Below, one piece after another: positions 1-5,456 of a stretch of 5,456 nucleotides of DNA. The stretch lies in contig JABMNQ010000002.1 in the NCBI GenBank assembly GCA_013204495.1, positions 1 through 5,456 of the forward strand, read 5' to 3'. The translations under genes were made by a program, and so were the position numbers. Below the pieces are notes generated by a model that was not told the origin of the DNA, did not search any database, and saw only the letters and a list, made by a program, of their open reading frames with translations. Origin of the DNA: Candidatus Pelagibacter sp. Lineage in GTDB: Bacteria; Pseudomonadota; Alphaproteobacteria; Pelagibacterales; Pelagibacteraceae. The stretch's first letter is position 1; every line of letters starts with the position of its first letter.

Positions 1-302
1 AAGATTTTTTCAAATTAGATGAAATTTATAAATATATTTTATCCGTTATAATTTTTATTTTATCTCTACTATTTTTAACTTTTTTATTAACTTTAAGTTG
101 TATTGAATTTGAAAACTCTTTCAAGTTATCAATTTTAACCCTAATGAACACTGTTAACTCTTCAATGTATGGTTTGGGTGATTTTAGCTTTTATGACCTT
201 CATTTCTTAACCAAATATTATATAATTTCCTTTATGATTATTGGCAGATTGGAACTTTTGACCTTATTGATTATTTGTAAAAAATTTCTTTTTAAAAATT
301 AA
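1..302 (+). CDS. trkH: TrkH-type potassium uptake protein, C-terminal 99 residues (5' end outside window)
   Basis: This is the end of an open frame that enters from the left edge (first full codon at base 3) and stops with TAA at 300-302. TrkH is the membrane subunit that conducts K+ in Trk systems. The fragment has a hydrophobic helix (ILSVIIFILSLLFLTFLLTL), then a stretch matching the fourth pore loop, with Gly-Leu-Gly at bases 171-179 after MNTVNSSMY, and then a last helix ending in the family's C-terminal signature IGRLELLTLLI, corresponding to LLGRLEllTvlvL in typical TrkH. The usual GPGLG filter reads M-Y-G-L-G here, so the two filter glycines are kept but the preceding Gly-Pro is replaced. 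The very short tail (CKKFLFKN) after the last helix is normal for TrkH. No start or upstream partner (trkA) is visible. Identification rests on motif memory, not a database search. Confidence 0.8.
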   Translation, partial: DFFKLDEIYKYILSVIIFILSLLFLTFLLTLSCIEFENSFKLSILTLMNTVNSSMYGLGDFSFYDLHFLTKYYIISFMIIGRLELLTLLIICKKFLFKN

Positions 303-334
303 ATACGTACTATAAATAACTTTTATAATATTTT

Positions 335-411
335 GCGCTCTTAGCTCAGCTGGATAGAGCATCGGTTTTCTAAACCGAGGGTCGGTGGTTCGAGTCCACC
401 AGAGCGCACCA
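335..411 (+). tRNA. tRNA-Arg (anticodon TCT), CCA encoded
   Basis: A full cloverleaf can be drawn. The acceptor stem pairs GCGCTCT (335-341) with AGAGCGC (401-407), the D arm contains AGCTCAGCTGGATAGAGC, the anticodon stem pairs TCGGT (362-366) with ACCGA (374-378), the loop is TTTCTAA, and the T arm is GGTGG-TTCGAGT-CCACC. Anticodon TCT at 369-371 reads AGA/AGG, and AGA is the dominant Arg codon in the neighbouring genes. Discriminator A408 is followed by a genomically encoded CCA at 409-411. It is 77 nt long with no intron, and all stem pairs I checked are Watson-Crick. Confidence 0.97.
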
Positions 412-419
412 TAATCTAT

Positions 420-438
420 ATATATTAATATATTTTTT
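420..438 (+). terminator. Possible weak terminator after tRNA-Arg
   Basis: A perfect AT-only palindrome, ATATATTAATATAT (420-433), runs into a six-T tract (433-438) nine bases after the tRNA CCA. Its position and T tract suit an intrinsic terminator, but with no G:C pair the hairpin would be weak, and such palindromes arise easily in DNA this AT-rich. Confidence 0.25.
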
Positions 439-455
439 ATCCACACTACATATAG

Positions 456-470
456 TTAGAATAATTCTAA
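456..470. promoter_or_regulatory. Inverted repeat upstream of the aapJ promoter (candidate regulator site)
   Basis: Arms TTAGAAT (456-462) and ATTCTAA (464-470) are perfect reverse complements around a single A (463). The centre lies about 58 bases upstream of the start site predicted from the 486-514 promoter, a typical distance for an activator site. An alternative reading is a bulged hairpin (ATAG 452-455 also pairs with CTAT 476-479) followed by Ts, which might terminate the tRNA transcript. There is no direct evidence for either. Confidence 0.25.
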
Positions 471-485
471 TATAGCTATTTTTCT

Positions 486-514
486 TTGATCATATTTAGT
501 TATTGATAGATAAT
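486..514 (+). promoter_or_regulatory. Candidate sigma70-type promoter for aapJ
   Basis: A -35-like TTGATC (486-491, four of six consensus bases) and a -10-like GATAAT (509-514, five of six) are separated by exactly 17 bases. The predicted start is near base 521, giving a leader of about 60 nt before the aapJ ATG. It is the best-spaced pair I found in the 412-581 gap. No sigma54 (GG-N10-GC) pattern was seen. Confidence 0.45.
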
Positions 515-520
515 ATTTTT

Positions 521-540
521 AATTCAAATTTATTTGAATT
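521..540. promoter_or_regulatory. Perfect 9-bp inverted repeat at predicted aapJ transcription start
   Basis: AATTCAAAT (521-529) and ATTTGAATT (532-540) are perfect reverse complements separated by TT. The repeat begins where transcription from the 486-514 promoter would start, so it could be a repressor operator at +1 or, in RNA, a hairpin at the extreme 5' end of the leader. It overlaps the next palindrome by two bases. Chance is a real alternative in such AT-rich DNA. Confidence 0.35.
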
Positions 541-556
541 ATTTGTTAACAAATAA
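539..556. promoter_or_regulatory. Perfect 18-bp palindrome around GTTAAC in the aapJ leader
   Basis: TTATTTGTTAACAAATAA (539-556) equals its own reverse complement and is centred on GTTAAC. It sits 12 bases ahead of the aapJ Shine-Dalgarno sequence (AGAGGA, 569-574). With no spacer it suits a dimeric DNA-binding protein better than an RNA hairpin. The regulator is unknown. Confidence 0.35.
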
Positions 557-581
557 ATAAATAAAAACAGAGGAATAAAAT

Positions 582-1622
582 ATGTTTAAATACGTGAAAC
601 AATTAACTTCTCTAGTTGCTATGGTTGCAGTTCTGTTTGCTTTTACAACTGAAACAATGGCCGCTAAGAAGTCAAAAACTCTTAAAAACACTGAGAAAAA
701 AGGTTTTGTAAGATGTGGTGTATCTCAAGGTCTACCAGGATTTTCAAATGCTGATGCAGCTGGAAATTGGGCTGGTGTTGACGTTGATGTATGTAGAGCA
801 GTTGCTGCTGCAGTATTAGGTGATGCGAACAAAGTTAAGTTCACTCCACTAAGTGCTAAAGAAAGATTTACAGCTCTAACCTCTGGTGAGATTGATATCT
901 TATCAAGAAACACAACTTGGACTCTTTCTAGAGATGCTGACATTGGCTTAACATTCGTTGGAGTAAACTTCTACGATGGCCAAGGTTTCATGGTAAGAAA
1001 AGACTCAGGAATAACTTCTACAAGTCAATTCAAAAATGGAATTTCAGCATGTACTAACATTGGTACTACAACTGAACTAAACATGAGAGACTTCTTTAAT
1101 TCAAAAGGAATTTCTTATGAGCCAGTTGCTTTCGAAAAAGCTGATGAAGTTGTTGCAGCTTATGATTCAGGCAGATGTGATACTTACACGACTGACAAAT
1201 CTGGTCTAGCAGCACAAAGAACAAAAATGGCTAACCCTGATGATCACATTGTGTTACCAGAGACTATTTCTAAAGAGCCTCTAGGACCAGTTGTACGTCA
1301 AGGTGATGCAGTTTGGGAGGATATCGTAAGATGGTCTCTAAACGTAATGATTGAAGCTGAAGAATACGGTATTAACTCTGAAAACGCTGACATGATGATA
1401 ACATCTGAAAACCCACAAATCAAAAGACTTGTTGGTTCTGAAGGTGAATTAGGTGCTGCACTTGGTTTAGATAACGATTGGAGCTTAAGAATTATCAAAC
1501 AAGTTGGTAATTATGGAGAAAGCTACAAGAGAAATATCGCTGATACTGGTATTTTACCTGACAGAGGTCCAAACCAAATCTGGACTAAAGGTGGATTACT
1601 ATACGTACCACCAGCAAGATAA
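582..1622 (+). CDS. aapJ: General L-amino-acid ABC transporter, periplasmic binding protein AapJ
   Basis: This 346-residue protein is the soluble receptor that captures L-amino acids in the periplasm and hands them to AapQM. The first ~27 residues are a signal peptide: basic MFKYVKQ, a hydrophobic core (LTSLVAMVAVLFAF), and a likely cleavage after T-M-A (residue 27). The mature part carries AapJ hallmarks: VRCGVSQGLPGFS (from residue 43), DVDVCRAVAAAV (68-79), ERFTAL, SRNTTWT (108-114) and DGQGFMV (132-138). Four cysteines (C45, C71, C157, C199) lie at conserved-looking places and could form disulfides. Length is normal for AapJ (about 340) and longer than typical HisJ-type binding proteins. 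The ATG is supported by AGAGGA at 569-574, seven bases upstream. It is the first gene of the aap cluster and is separated from aapQ by a strong terminator, which implies excess binding protein. Broad L-amino-acid specificity is family knowledge; the substrates here are inferred. Confidence 0.96.
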   Translation: MFKYVKQLTSLVAMVAVLFAFTTETMAAKKSKTLKNTEKKGFVRCGVSQGLPGFSNADAAGNWAGVDVDVCRAVAAAVLGDANKVKFTPLSAKERFTALTSGEIDILSRNTTWTLSRDADIGLTFVGVNFYDGQGFMVRKDSGITSTSQFKNGISACTNIGTTTELNMRDFFNSKGISYEPVAFEKADEVVAAYDSGRCDTYTTDKSGLAAQRTKMANPDDHIVLPETISKEPLGPVVRQGDAVWEDIVRWSLNVMIEAEEYGINSENADMMITSENPQIKRLVGSEGELGAALGLDNDWSLRIIKQVGNYGESYKRNIADTGILPDRGPNQIWTKGGLLYVPPAR

Positions 1623-1641
1623 TTATTATCAAATAAAACTC

Positions 1642-1673
1642 AAAAAGGGCTAGATTTATCTAGCCCTTTTTTT
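1642..1673 (+). terminator. Strong intrinsic terminator between aapJ and aapQ
   Basis: The stem AAAAAGGGCTAGA (1642-1654) pairs with TCTAGCCCTTTTT (1659-1671) around a four-base loop TTTA, 13 perfect pairs including a GGGC/GCCC core, and runs into seven Ts (1667-1673). It begins 19 bases after the aapJ stop and ends 14 bases before the aapQ ATG. It most likely stops a large share of aapJ transcripts and also protects the aapJ mRNA 3' end, so that binding protein exceeds permease. The A tract upstream could let it work in both directions, but nothing on the minus strand needs it. Confidence 0.93.
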
Positions 1674-1678
1674 ATAAT
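1673..1678 (+). promoter_or_regulatory. Perfect -10 hexamer TATAAT ahead of aapQ (possible internal promoter)
   Basis: TATAAT follows the terminator T tract directly. A start about seven bases downstream would fall at roughly 1685, within a few bases of the aapQ ATG at 1688, giving a nearly leaderless aapQMP mRNA. The matching -35 position lies inside the terminator stem and is poor (best is TAGATT, 1651-1656, three of six, 16-base spacer). TATAAT is common by chance in this composition, so this is tentative. Confidence 0.25.
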
Positions 1679-1687
1679 CATCTTTAA

Positions 1688-2833
1688 ATGAAATTAAAAA
1701 AAATCTTACCTCAATTATTAACCATACTATTTATAGTCTTAATATTTGGTTTCTTTACCATGAATGCTCAAGATAACATGGATACAAGAGGGATTGAGTT
1801 TGGTTTTGGCTTTTTAAGTAAAGAAGCTTCATTTGACATACAGTTTTCTTTAATTGATTACGATGGTTCACACTCATATGCTAGAGCATACCTAGTTGGG
1901 CTTTTAAACACTTTATTGGTGGCTTTCATTGGAATTATTCTTGCCACTTTATTGGGCATTGTAATTGGTGTTGCAAGACTATCTCCAAATTATCTAATTA
2001 GAAAAACAGCCTCTTTTTACATAGAATTTTTTAGAAATATTCCTTTACTATTACAGATCTTCTTTTGGTATTATGCAGCGCTTAGAGCGCTACCAACACC
2101 TGAAGCAGCAACATTATTACTAGGATCATCTTTCATGACCATTAAAGGTCTTTTTACTCCAGCTCCAATTTGGATAAATTTTGATGTCTTCTTTACAGCT
2201 TTAGTCATAGCAATGGTATTAATTTTCTTCTTTGTTCGTTACTCAAATAAAAAACAAGAACAAGAAGGTAAACAGTTACCAACTTTCATAATTTCTTTAG
2301 CTATTTTTATGGGATTACCACTTTTAACTTTTTTAGTTGGTGTCGTTGATTTATCTTTCAGCTTTCCAGTATTAAGGCAAATGTCCCTATCCTCATATAC
2401 ATTTGATGGTGGAATGGGCATACCGCCAGAGCTAATTGCCTTAACTTTAGCTTTAACTCTTTATACAGCAACATTTATTGCTGAAAATGTTAGGGCAGGT
2501 ATTCAGGGAATTGGTATAGGCCAAAAAGAAGCTGCTGCTTCAATAGGCTTAAAACGAGGTCAAGTTTTGAAACTAGTAATTATGCCTCAAGCTTTAAGAA
2601 TTATTATTCCGCCAACAACAAACCAATATTTAAATTTAACTAAAAACTCATCTCTTGCGGCTGCTATTGCATATCCTGATTTAGTTTTGGTTTTTGCTGG
2701 AACAGCCATGATGCAAACTGGAAAAGCAATTGAAATTGTTGGAATTACTATGGCCACTTATTTAACTATTAGTATTGCAATTTCATTATTAATGAACTGG
2801 TACAACCAAAGAATTGCTATTAAAGAAAAGTAA
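1688..2833 (+). CDS. aapQ: General L-amino-acid ABC transporter, permease AapQ
   Basis: This 381-residue inner-membrane protein is one of the two channel subunits of the Aap importer. A first helix (about residues 7-24) is followed by a periplasmic stretch with the AapQ-like RGIEFGFGFLSKEASFDI. The permease core starts near residue 69 (LVGLLNTLLVAFIGIILATL). RNIPLLLQIFFWYY (116-129) matches the polar-amino-acid permease family (HisMQ type). A long middle region with additional helices (about 165-220) is the insertion that makes AapQ longer than HisQ/HisM. The EAA loop that docks on the ATPase is at 281-300: EAAASIG, then VLKLVIMP. An in-frame TAA at 1685-1687 abuts the ATG, so the frame cannot start earlier, and the next Met is residue 25, inside or past the first helix. 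No Shine-Dalgarno sequence lies before the ATG. aapM follows after four bases. Length is slightly below rhizobial AapQ (about 400, from memory). Confidence 0.94.
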   Translation: MKLKKILPQLLTILFIVLIFGFFTMNAQDNMDTRGIEFGFGFLSKEASFDIQFSLIDYDGSHSYARAYLVGLLNTLLVAFIGIILATLLGIVIGVARLSPNYLIRKTASFYIEFFRNIPLLLQIFFWYYAALRALPTPEAATLLLGSSFMTIKGLFTPAPIWINFDVFFTALVIAMVLIFFFVRYSNKKQEQEGKQLPTFIISLAIFMGLPLLTFLVGVVDLSFSFPVLRQMSLSSYTFDGGMGIPPELIALTLALTLYTATFIAENVRAGIQGIGIGQKEAAASIGLKRGQVLKLVIMPQALRIIIPPTTNQYLNLTKNSSLAAAIAYPDLVLVFAGTAMMQTGKAIEIVGITMATYLTISIAISLLMNWYNQRIAIKEK

Positions 2834-2837
2834 AATT

Positions 2838-4109
2838 ATGTCAAACGTCAATATATTAAAAACAAATAATAAAAATTTACCCTTATTCCTTACATTGGGT
2901 ATCGCTTTTTTCTTGTTAGCTATTGTAGATTTTTGTTTAAATAATTTTTTAAATATAAATATCACATCATTTTTACCTAGATATATAAATTTTTTTACTC
3001 CTTTGATTTTTGGTGTTATCGGGCTTCATTTGATTAGAATTGAATTTACAGGAATTAAGATTTTAGATAATCTAAATAAAAATATTAATACAAGTAATTT
3101 TAATGCCATCTTAAGTTTGTCAATTATACTTCTTATAATATTTGCACTCCCACCTTTATTAAATTGGTTTATTTTTGATGCCAATATATCTGGTGACACA
3201 AAAGAAGCATGCACTGGTGGTGGTGCATGTTGGGTTTATATTAAAGTTTGGTTTAATAGATTCATGTATGGCATGTATCCTAATTCTGAACAGTGGAGAA
3301 TTAACGTAACATTTATTGCTGTTTTAGCATTTACGGCAGCTGGATTTTTTGTACCAGCAAAATTCAGAAACTACCTTTCACTCTACTACACAATATTACT
3401 ACCGATTATTTCTTTTATCTTAATCTATTATTTAGTATCTGGAGGATCTTTTGGTTTAGAGTGGGTAGAAACAGGTGCTTGGGGTGGTTTATCTTTAACT
3501 TTTATGGTGTCTTTTTTCTCTTTAATTTTCTGTTTCCCTTTAGGAATGATGCTAGCTCTTGGTAGAAGATCTGATTTACCAATTGTTAAATATTCATCTC
3601 TTTCTTTTATAGAGTTCTGGAGAGGTGTTCCATTAATTACAGTTTTATTTATGTCTGCTGTAATGTTTCCTATGTTTTTACCAGATGGAACTTACATTGA
3701 TAAATTAATTAGAGTTGTTGTAGCTATAACTTTATTTGAAGCAGCTTATACTGCTGAAGTGATAAGGGGCGGACTTCAGGCTATTTCAAGAGGGCAGTAT
3801 GATGCGGCTAAATCACTAGGTATGGGTTATTGGAAGCTCCATATTTTTGTTATTCTTCCTCAAGCTTTAAAATTAGTAATTCCAGGAATTGCAAATACAT
3901 TTCTAGCTCTAGTAAAAGATACACCATTAATTTTTGTAGTAGGCCTTCTTGAAGTTGTTGGTATGTTAAATTTAGCAAAAACTAATCCTGAATGGCTAGG
4001 TTTTTCTATGGAAGGTTATGTGTTTGCTGGTATAATATTCTGGATTATTTGTTTCAGTATGAGTAAATATAGTCAAAAATTAGAATTAAAATATGATACA
4101 GATAGATAA
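2838..4109 (+). CDS. aapM: General L-amino-acid ABC transporter, permease AapM with extended N-terminus
   Basis: This 423-residue membrane protein is the second channel subunit of the Aap importer. AapM-like features are the helix ending FALPPLLNWFIFDA (102-115), the periplasmic segment with GGGACWVYI and YGMYPNSEQWR (128-155), the permease core from about residue 208, EFWRGVPLITVLF (259-271), and the EAA loop DAAKSLG...HIFVILP (322-341). Residues 1-88 hold two additional hydrophobic segments (about 14-34 and 50-66) ahead of the helix where AapM usually begins its membrane part, making it about 40 residues longer than rhizobial AapM as I remember it. I chose ATG 2838, four bases after the aapQ stop. 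A TTG at 2814 would add eight residues and overlap aapQ, but nothing favours it. There is only a weak purine stretch (AAAGAAAAG) upstream, so translation is probably coupled to aapQ. Confidence 0.93.
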   Translation: MSNVNILKTNNKNLPLFLTLGIAFFLLAIVDFCLNNFLNINITSFLPRYINFFTPLIFGVIGLHLIRIEFTGIKILDNLNKNINTSNFNAILSLSIILLIIFALPPLLNWFIFDANISGDTKEACTGGGACWVYIKVWFNRFMYGMYPNSEQWRINVTFIAVLAFTAAGFFVPAKFRNYLSLYYTILLPIISFILIYYLVSGGSFGLEWVETGAWGGLSLTFMVSFFSLIFCFPLGMMLALGRRSDLPIVKYSSLSFIEFWRGVPLITVLFMSAVMFPMFLPDGTYIDKLIRVVVAITLFEAAYTAEVIRGGLQAISRGQYDAAKSLGMGYWKLHIFVILPQALKLVIPGIANTFLALVKDTPLIFVVGLLEVVGMLNLAKTNPEWLGFSMEGYVFAGIIFWIICFSMSKYSQKLELKYDTDR

Positions 4110-4112
4110 ATT

Positions 4113-4847
4113 ATGTCAGATCCAATAATCCAAATTAAAGATGTAAATAAGTGGTTTGGTGATTTTCAAGTTTTAAAAGATATTAACCTTGAAGTTAAGT
4201 CTAAAGAAAAAATTGTAGTTTGTGGGCCATCAGGATCTGGTAAATCTACACTAATTAGATGCATTAATAGATTGGAAGAACATCAAAAGGGATCGATTAT
4301 TGTCGATGGTACTGTAATTTCAGAAGATACTAAAAATATTGAACAAGTAAGAGCAGAGGTTGGCATGGTATTTCAGCAATTTAATTTATTTCCTCATTTG
4401 TCTATTTTAGATAACCTTACATTAGCGCCTATTTGGGTAAAAAAAATGTCAAAAAAAGAAGCTGAAGAATTAGCTCTAAAACACTTGGAAAGAGTTCAGA
4501 TTTTAGATCAAGCCAAAAAATTTCCAGGACAACTGTCTGGTGGACAACAGCAAAGGGTAGCAATAGCTAGAGCACTTTGTATGGAGCCTAAAATAATGTT
4601 ATTTGACGAACCAACGTCTGCATTAGATCCAGAAATGATTAAAGAAGTATTAGATGTAATGGTGGATTTAGCAAAACAAGGAATGACCATGATAGTTGTT
4701 ACCCATGAAATGGGCTTTGCTAAAGAAGTTGCTGACTGCATGATATTTATGGATGAAGGCAAAATTGTAGAAAAAGCTGACACCAAAGAGTTTTTTGCAA
4801 ACCCAAAGAATGATAGAACTAAACTATTTTTAAGTCAAATTCTTTAA
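4113..4847 (+). CDS. aapP: General L-amino-acid ABC transporter, ATP-binding protein AapP
   Basis: This 244-residue cytoplasmic ATPase drives amino-acid import by the AapQM channel and acts as a homodimer. All nucleotide-binding motifs are intact: Walker [10 protein letters not shown] (38-46), Q-loop glutamine Q88 in [13 protein letters not shown] signature LSGGQQQR (141-148), Walker B LFDEP with D165 and catalytic E166, D-loop SALD (169-172), and H-loop H198 in VTHEM. An aromatic pair W14-F15 is placed to stack on adenine. Length and the FNLFPH / LEHQKG features are typical of the polar-amino-acid ABC family (HisP/GlnQ/AapP), with no extra regulatory domain at the C-terminus. The ATG lies three bases after the aapM stop with no Shine-Dalgarno, consistent with translational coupling. 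The next gene starts 169 bases later, and no convincing terminator follows. The name AapP rather than GlnQ rests on the operon context. Confidence 0.96.
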   Translation: MSDPIIQIKDVNKWFGDFQVLKDINLEVKSKEKIVVCGPSGSGKSTLIRCINRLEEHQKGSIIVDGTVISEDTKNIEQVRAEVGMVFQQFNLFPHLSILDNLTLAPIWVKKMSKKEAEELALKHLERVQILDQAKKFPGQLSGGQQQRVAIARALCMEPKIMLFDEPTSALDPEMIKEVLDVMVDLAKQGMTMIVVTHEMGFAKEVADCMIFMDEGKIVEKADTKEFFANPKNDRTKLFLSQIL

Positions 4848-4899
4848 TTAAAACAACATATAATAATGCAATTCTGTGAAAATTATTCTATATAAATAC

Positions 4900-4927
4900 T
4901 TGACACGAAGTCTTTTTCTTAAATAAG
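4900..4927 (+). promoter_or_regulatory. Candidate promoter (distal) for the XRE regulator gene
   Basis: A perfect -35 consensus TTGACA (4900-4905) is followed after 16 bases by AATAAG (4922-4927), four of six matches to TATAAT. The start would be near 4934, leaving a leader of about 80 nt before the ATG at 5017. The -35 is one of the few non-AT-only signals in this gap; the -10 is mediocre. Confidence 0.35.
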
Positions 4928-4953
4928 CTTTTTAAAAAAAATAAATTTTTCTA

Positions 4954-4982
4954 TTGTCATTATGTTAAATAATTAGTTCAAT
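4954..4982 (+). promoter_or_regulatory. Candidate promoter (proximal) for the XRE regulator gene
   Basis: TTGTCA (4954-4959, five of six) and TTCAAT (4977-4982, four of six) are separated by 17 bases. The start would be near 4989, about 28 bases before the ATG and just upstream of the Shine-Dalgarno. It competes with the distal candidate; the sequence alone does not decide between them. Confidence 0.3.
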
Positions 4983-5016
4983 ATATTTTTTTAAATTAAC
5001 TTTAAGAGGGGTTCTA

Positions 5017-5388
5017 ATGGAAGATAATTTCAACAAATATTTAGGTAGTAAATTAAAGCTAAGAAGATTAGCTTTAGGCTTAACACAGACAAAAGTAGCA
5101 AAAGCAATCAATGTTACATTTCAACAAATTCAAAAATATGAAAAAGGAACTAATGGAGTAAGCTCTATAAGATTACTTCAATTAGCAAATTATTTAAAAG
5201 TTCCAGTAAATTACTTTTTTGAAGATTATCCAGAATGTTTAATAAATCTTGAAAAAAATCAAGAGAGCCACATGACAGTTAACTATAATTTTTTAGTTAA
5301 AATATATTCAGAACTTAATAATGACCAAAAATTAAAGTTTAGTAAATCTTTACAAGCTTCAAATATTGGAATTTCAAAAGTAGGCTAA
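5017..5388 (+). CDS. XRE/Cro-type helix-turn-helix transcriptional regulator
   Basis: This small 123-residue cytoplasmic protein is predicted to bind DNA as a dimer. Residues 9-70 are a complete HTH_3 domain: LGSKLKLRRLALGLTQ (helix 1), TKVAKAINV (helix 2), TFQQIQKYEKGTN (recognition helix with the family's Q-x-YE-G pattern), SSIRLLQLANYL, then VPVNYFFED. The TFQQIQKYEKGTN stretch and the FFED end closely resemble a group of small alphaproteobacterial regulators that includes PraR/PhrR of rhizobia; this is recall, not a search. Residues 71-123 have no recognised domain; FLVKIYSELNNDQKLKFSKSL (91-111) looks like a helical oligomerisation tail. A strong Shine-Dalgarno (AAGAGGGG, 5004-5011) sits five bases before the ATG, and the gene has its own candidate promoters, so it is probably transcribed apart from aapP. 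Its targets are unknown; control of aap is possible but unsupported. Confidence 0.88.
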   Translation: MEDNFNKYLGSKLKLRRLALGLTQTKVAKAINVTFQQIQKYEKGTNGVSSIRLLQLANYLKVPVNYFFEDYPECLINLEKNQESHMTVNYNFLVKIYSELNNDQKLKFSKSLQASNIGISKVG

Positions 5389-5456
5389 TACAAAAACAAA
5401 TAAAGACCCCAAATTTATTATAAAGTAAATTAATTCAGTTAAAAAAATTCATTAGT

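Noticed and set aside
264..446. 60-residue minus-strand ORF containing WWTRTTDPRFRKPMLYPAELR
   Set aside because: It is antisense to the tRNA-Arg gene. The peptide is the translation of the reverse complement of a tRNA, a well-known spurious protein call.
725..943. Minus-strand ORF inside aapJ
   Set aside because: It is a shadow of aapJ, with no ribosome binding site and no recognisable domain; the plus frame is an unambiguous AapJ. The other minus-strand ORFs inside aapJ, aapQ, aapM and aapP are rejected for the same reason.
2814..2837. TTG start giving AapM eight more N-terminal residues (MLLKKSKI)
   Set aside because: It would overlap the end of aapQ, uses a rarer start codon, and has no better ribosome binding site than ATG 2838, which fits the same stop-to-ATG spacing as the aapM/aapP junction.
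4898..4917. Possible terminator after aapP (ACTT-GACACG-AAGT followed by CTTTTT)
   Set aside because: The stem is only four pairs, and the same bases hold the perfect TTGACA of a candidate promoter. It is too weak to call.
4937..4950. AAAAA-TAAA-TTTTT hairpin
   Set aside because: It is an A/T-only short repeat of the sort expected throughout DNA of this composition; there is no G:C core and no positional support.
5389..5456. Right-end tail examined for a riboswitch, terminator or start of a next gene
   Set aside because: It is AT-rich with only one short CCCC run, and I could find no stable hairpin, no convincing promoter pair and no start codon with a Shine-Dalgarno.

Overview
The window is a very AT-rich stretch of bacterial chromosome with short intergenic gaps. 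It is almost certainly alphaproteobacterial and most likely from the SAR11 group (Pelagibacterales) or a similarly streamlined relative. Three things point there: a complete aapJ-aapQ-aapM-aapP general L-amino-acid ABC transporter, an XRE-type regulator whose recognition region (TFQQIQKYEKGTN) is typical of Alphaproteobacteria, and extreme AT bias in compact, all-plus-strand genes. The assignment is inferred from family resemblance and composition; no marker gene is present to prove it.

Layout. Bases 1-302 hold the 3' end of a TrkH-type potassium uptake subunit. A complete tRNA-Arg(UCU) with encoded CCA follows at 335-411. The 170-base gap 412-581 holds a plausible sigma70-type promoter and three inverted repeats. 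Then come aapJ (582-1622), a strong intrinsic terminator (1642-1673), and the tightly packed aapQ (1688-2833), aapM (2838-4109) and aapP (4113-4847). A 169-base AT-rich gap with two candidate promoters precedes a small helix-turn-helix regulator (5017-5388). The last 68 bases (5389-5456) show nothing I can support.

How the genes work together. AapJ is the periplasmic binding protein that captures amino acids. AapQ and AapM form the inner-membrane channel and AapP is the ATPase. The terminator directly after aapJ would make the binding protein much more abundant than the membrane complex, with aapQMP made from readthrough or possibly from a promoter hidden at the terminator. Only aapJ and the regulator gene have clear Shine-Dalgarno sequences; aapQ, aapM and aapP do not.

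I see no mobile element, CRISPR array, toxin-antitoxin or defence system. This is mainly an ordinary housekeeping region. Its points of interest are regulatory (the palindrome cluster, and the terminator/-10/SD-less start at aapQ) plus a two-helix N-terminal extension on AapM.
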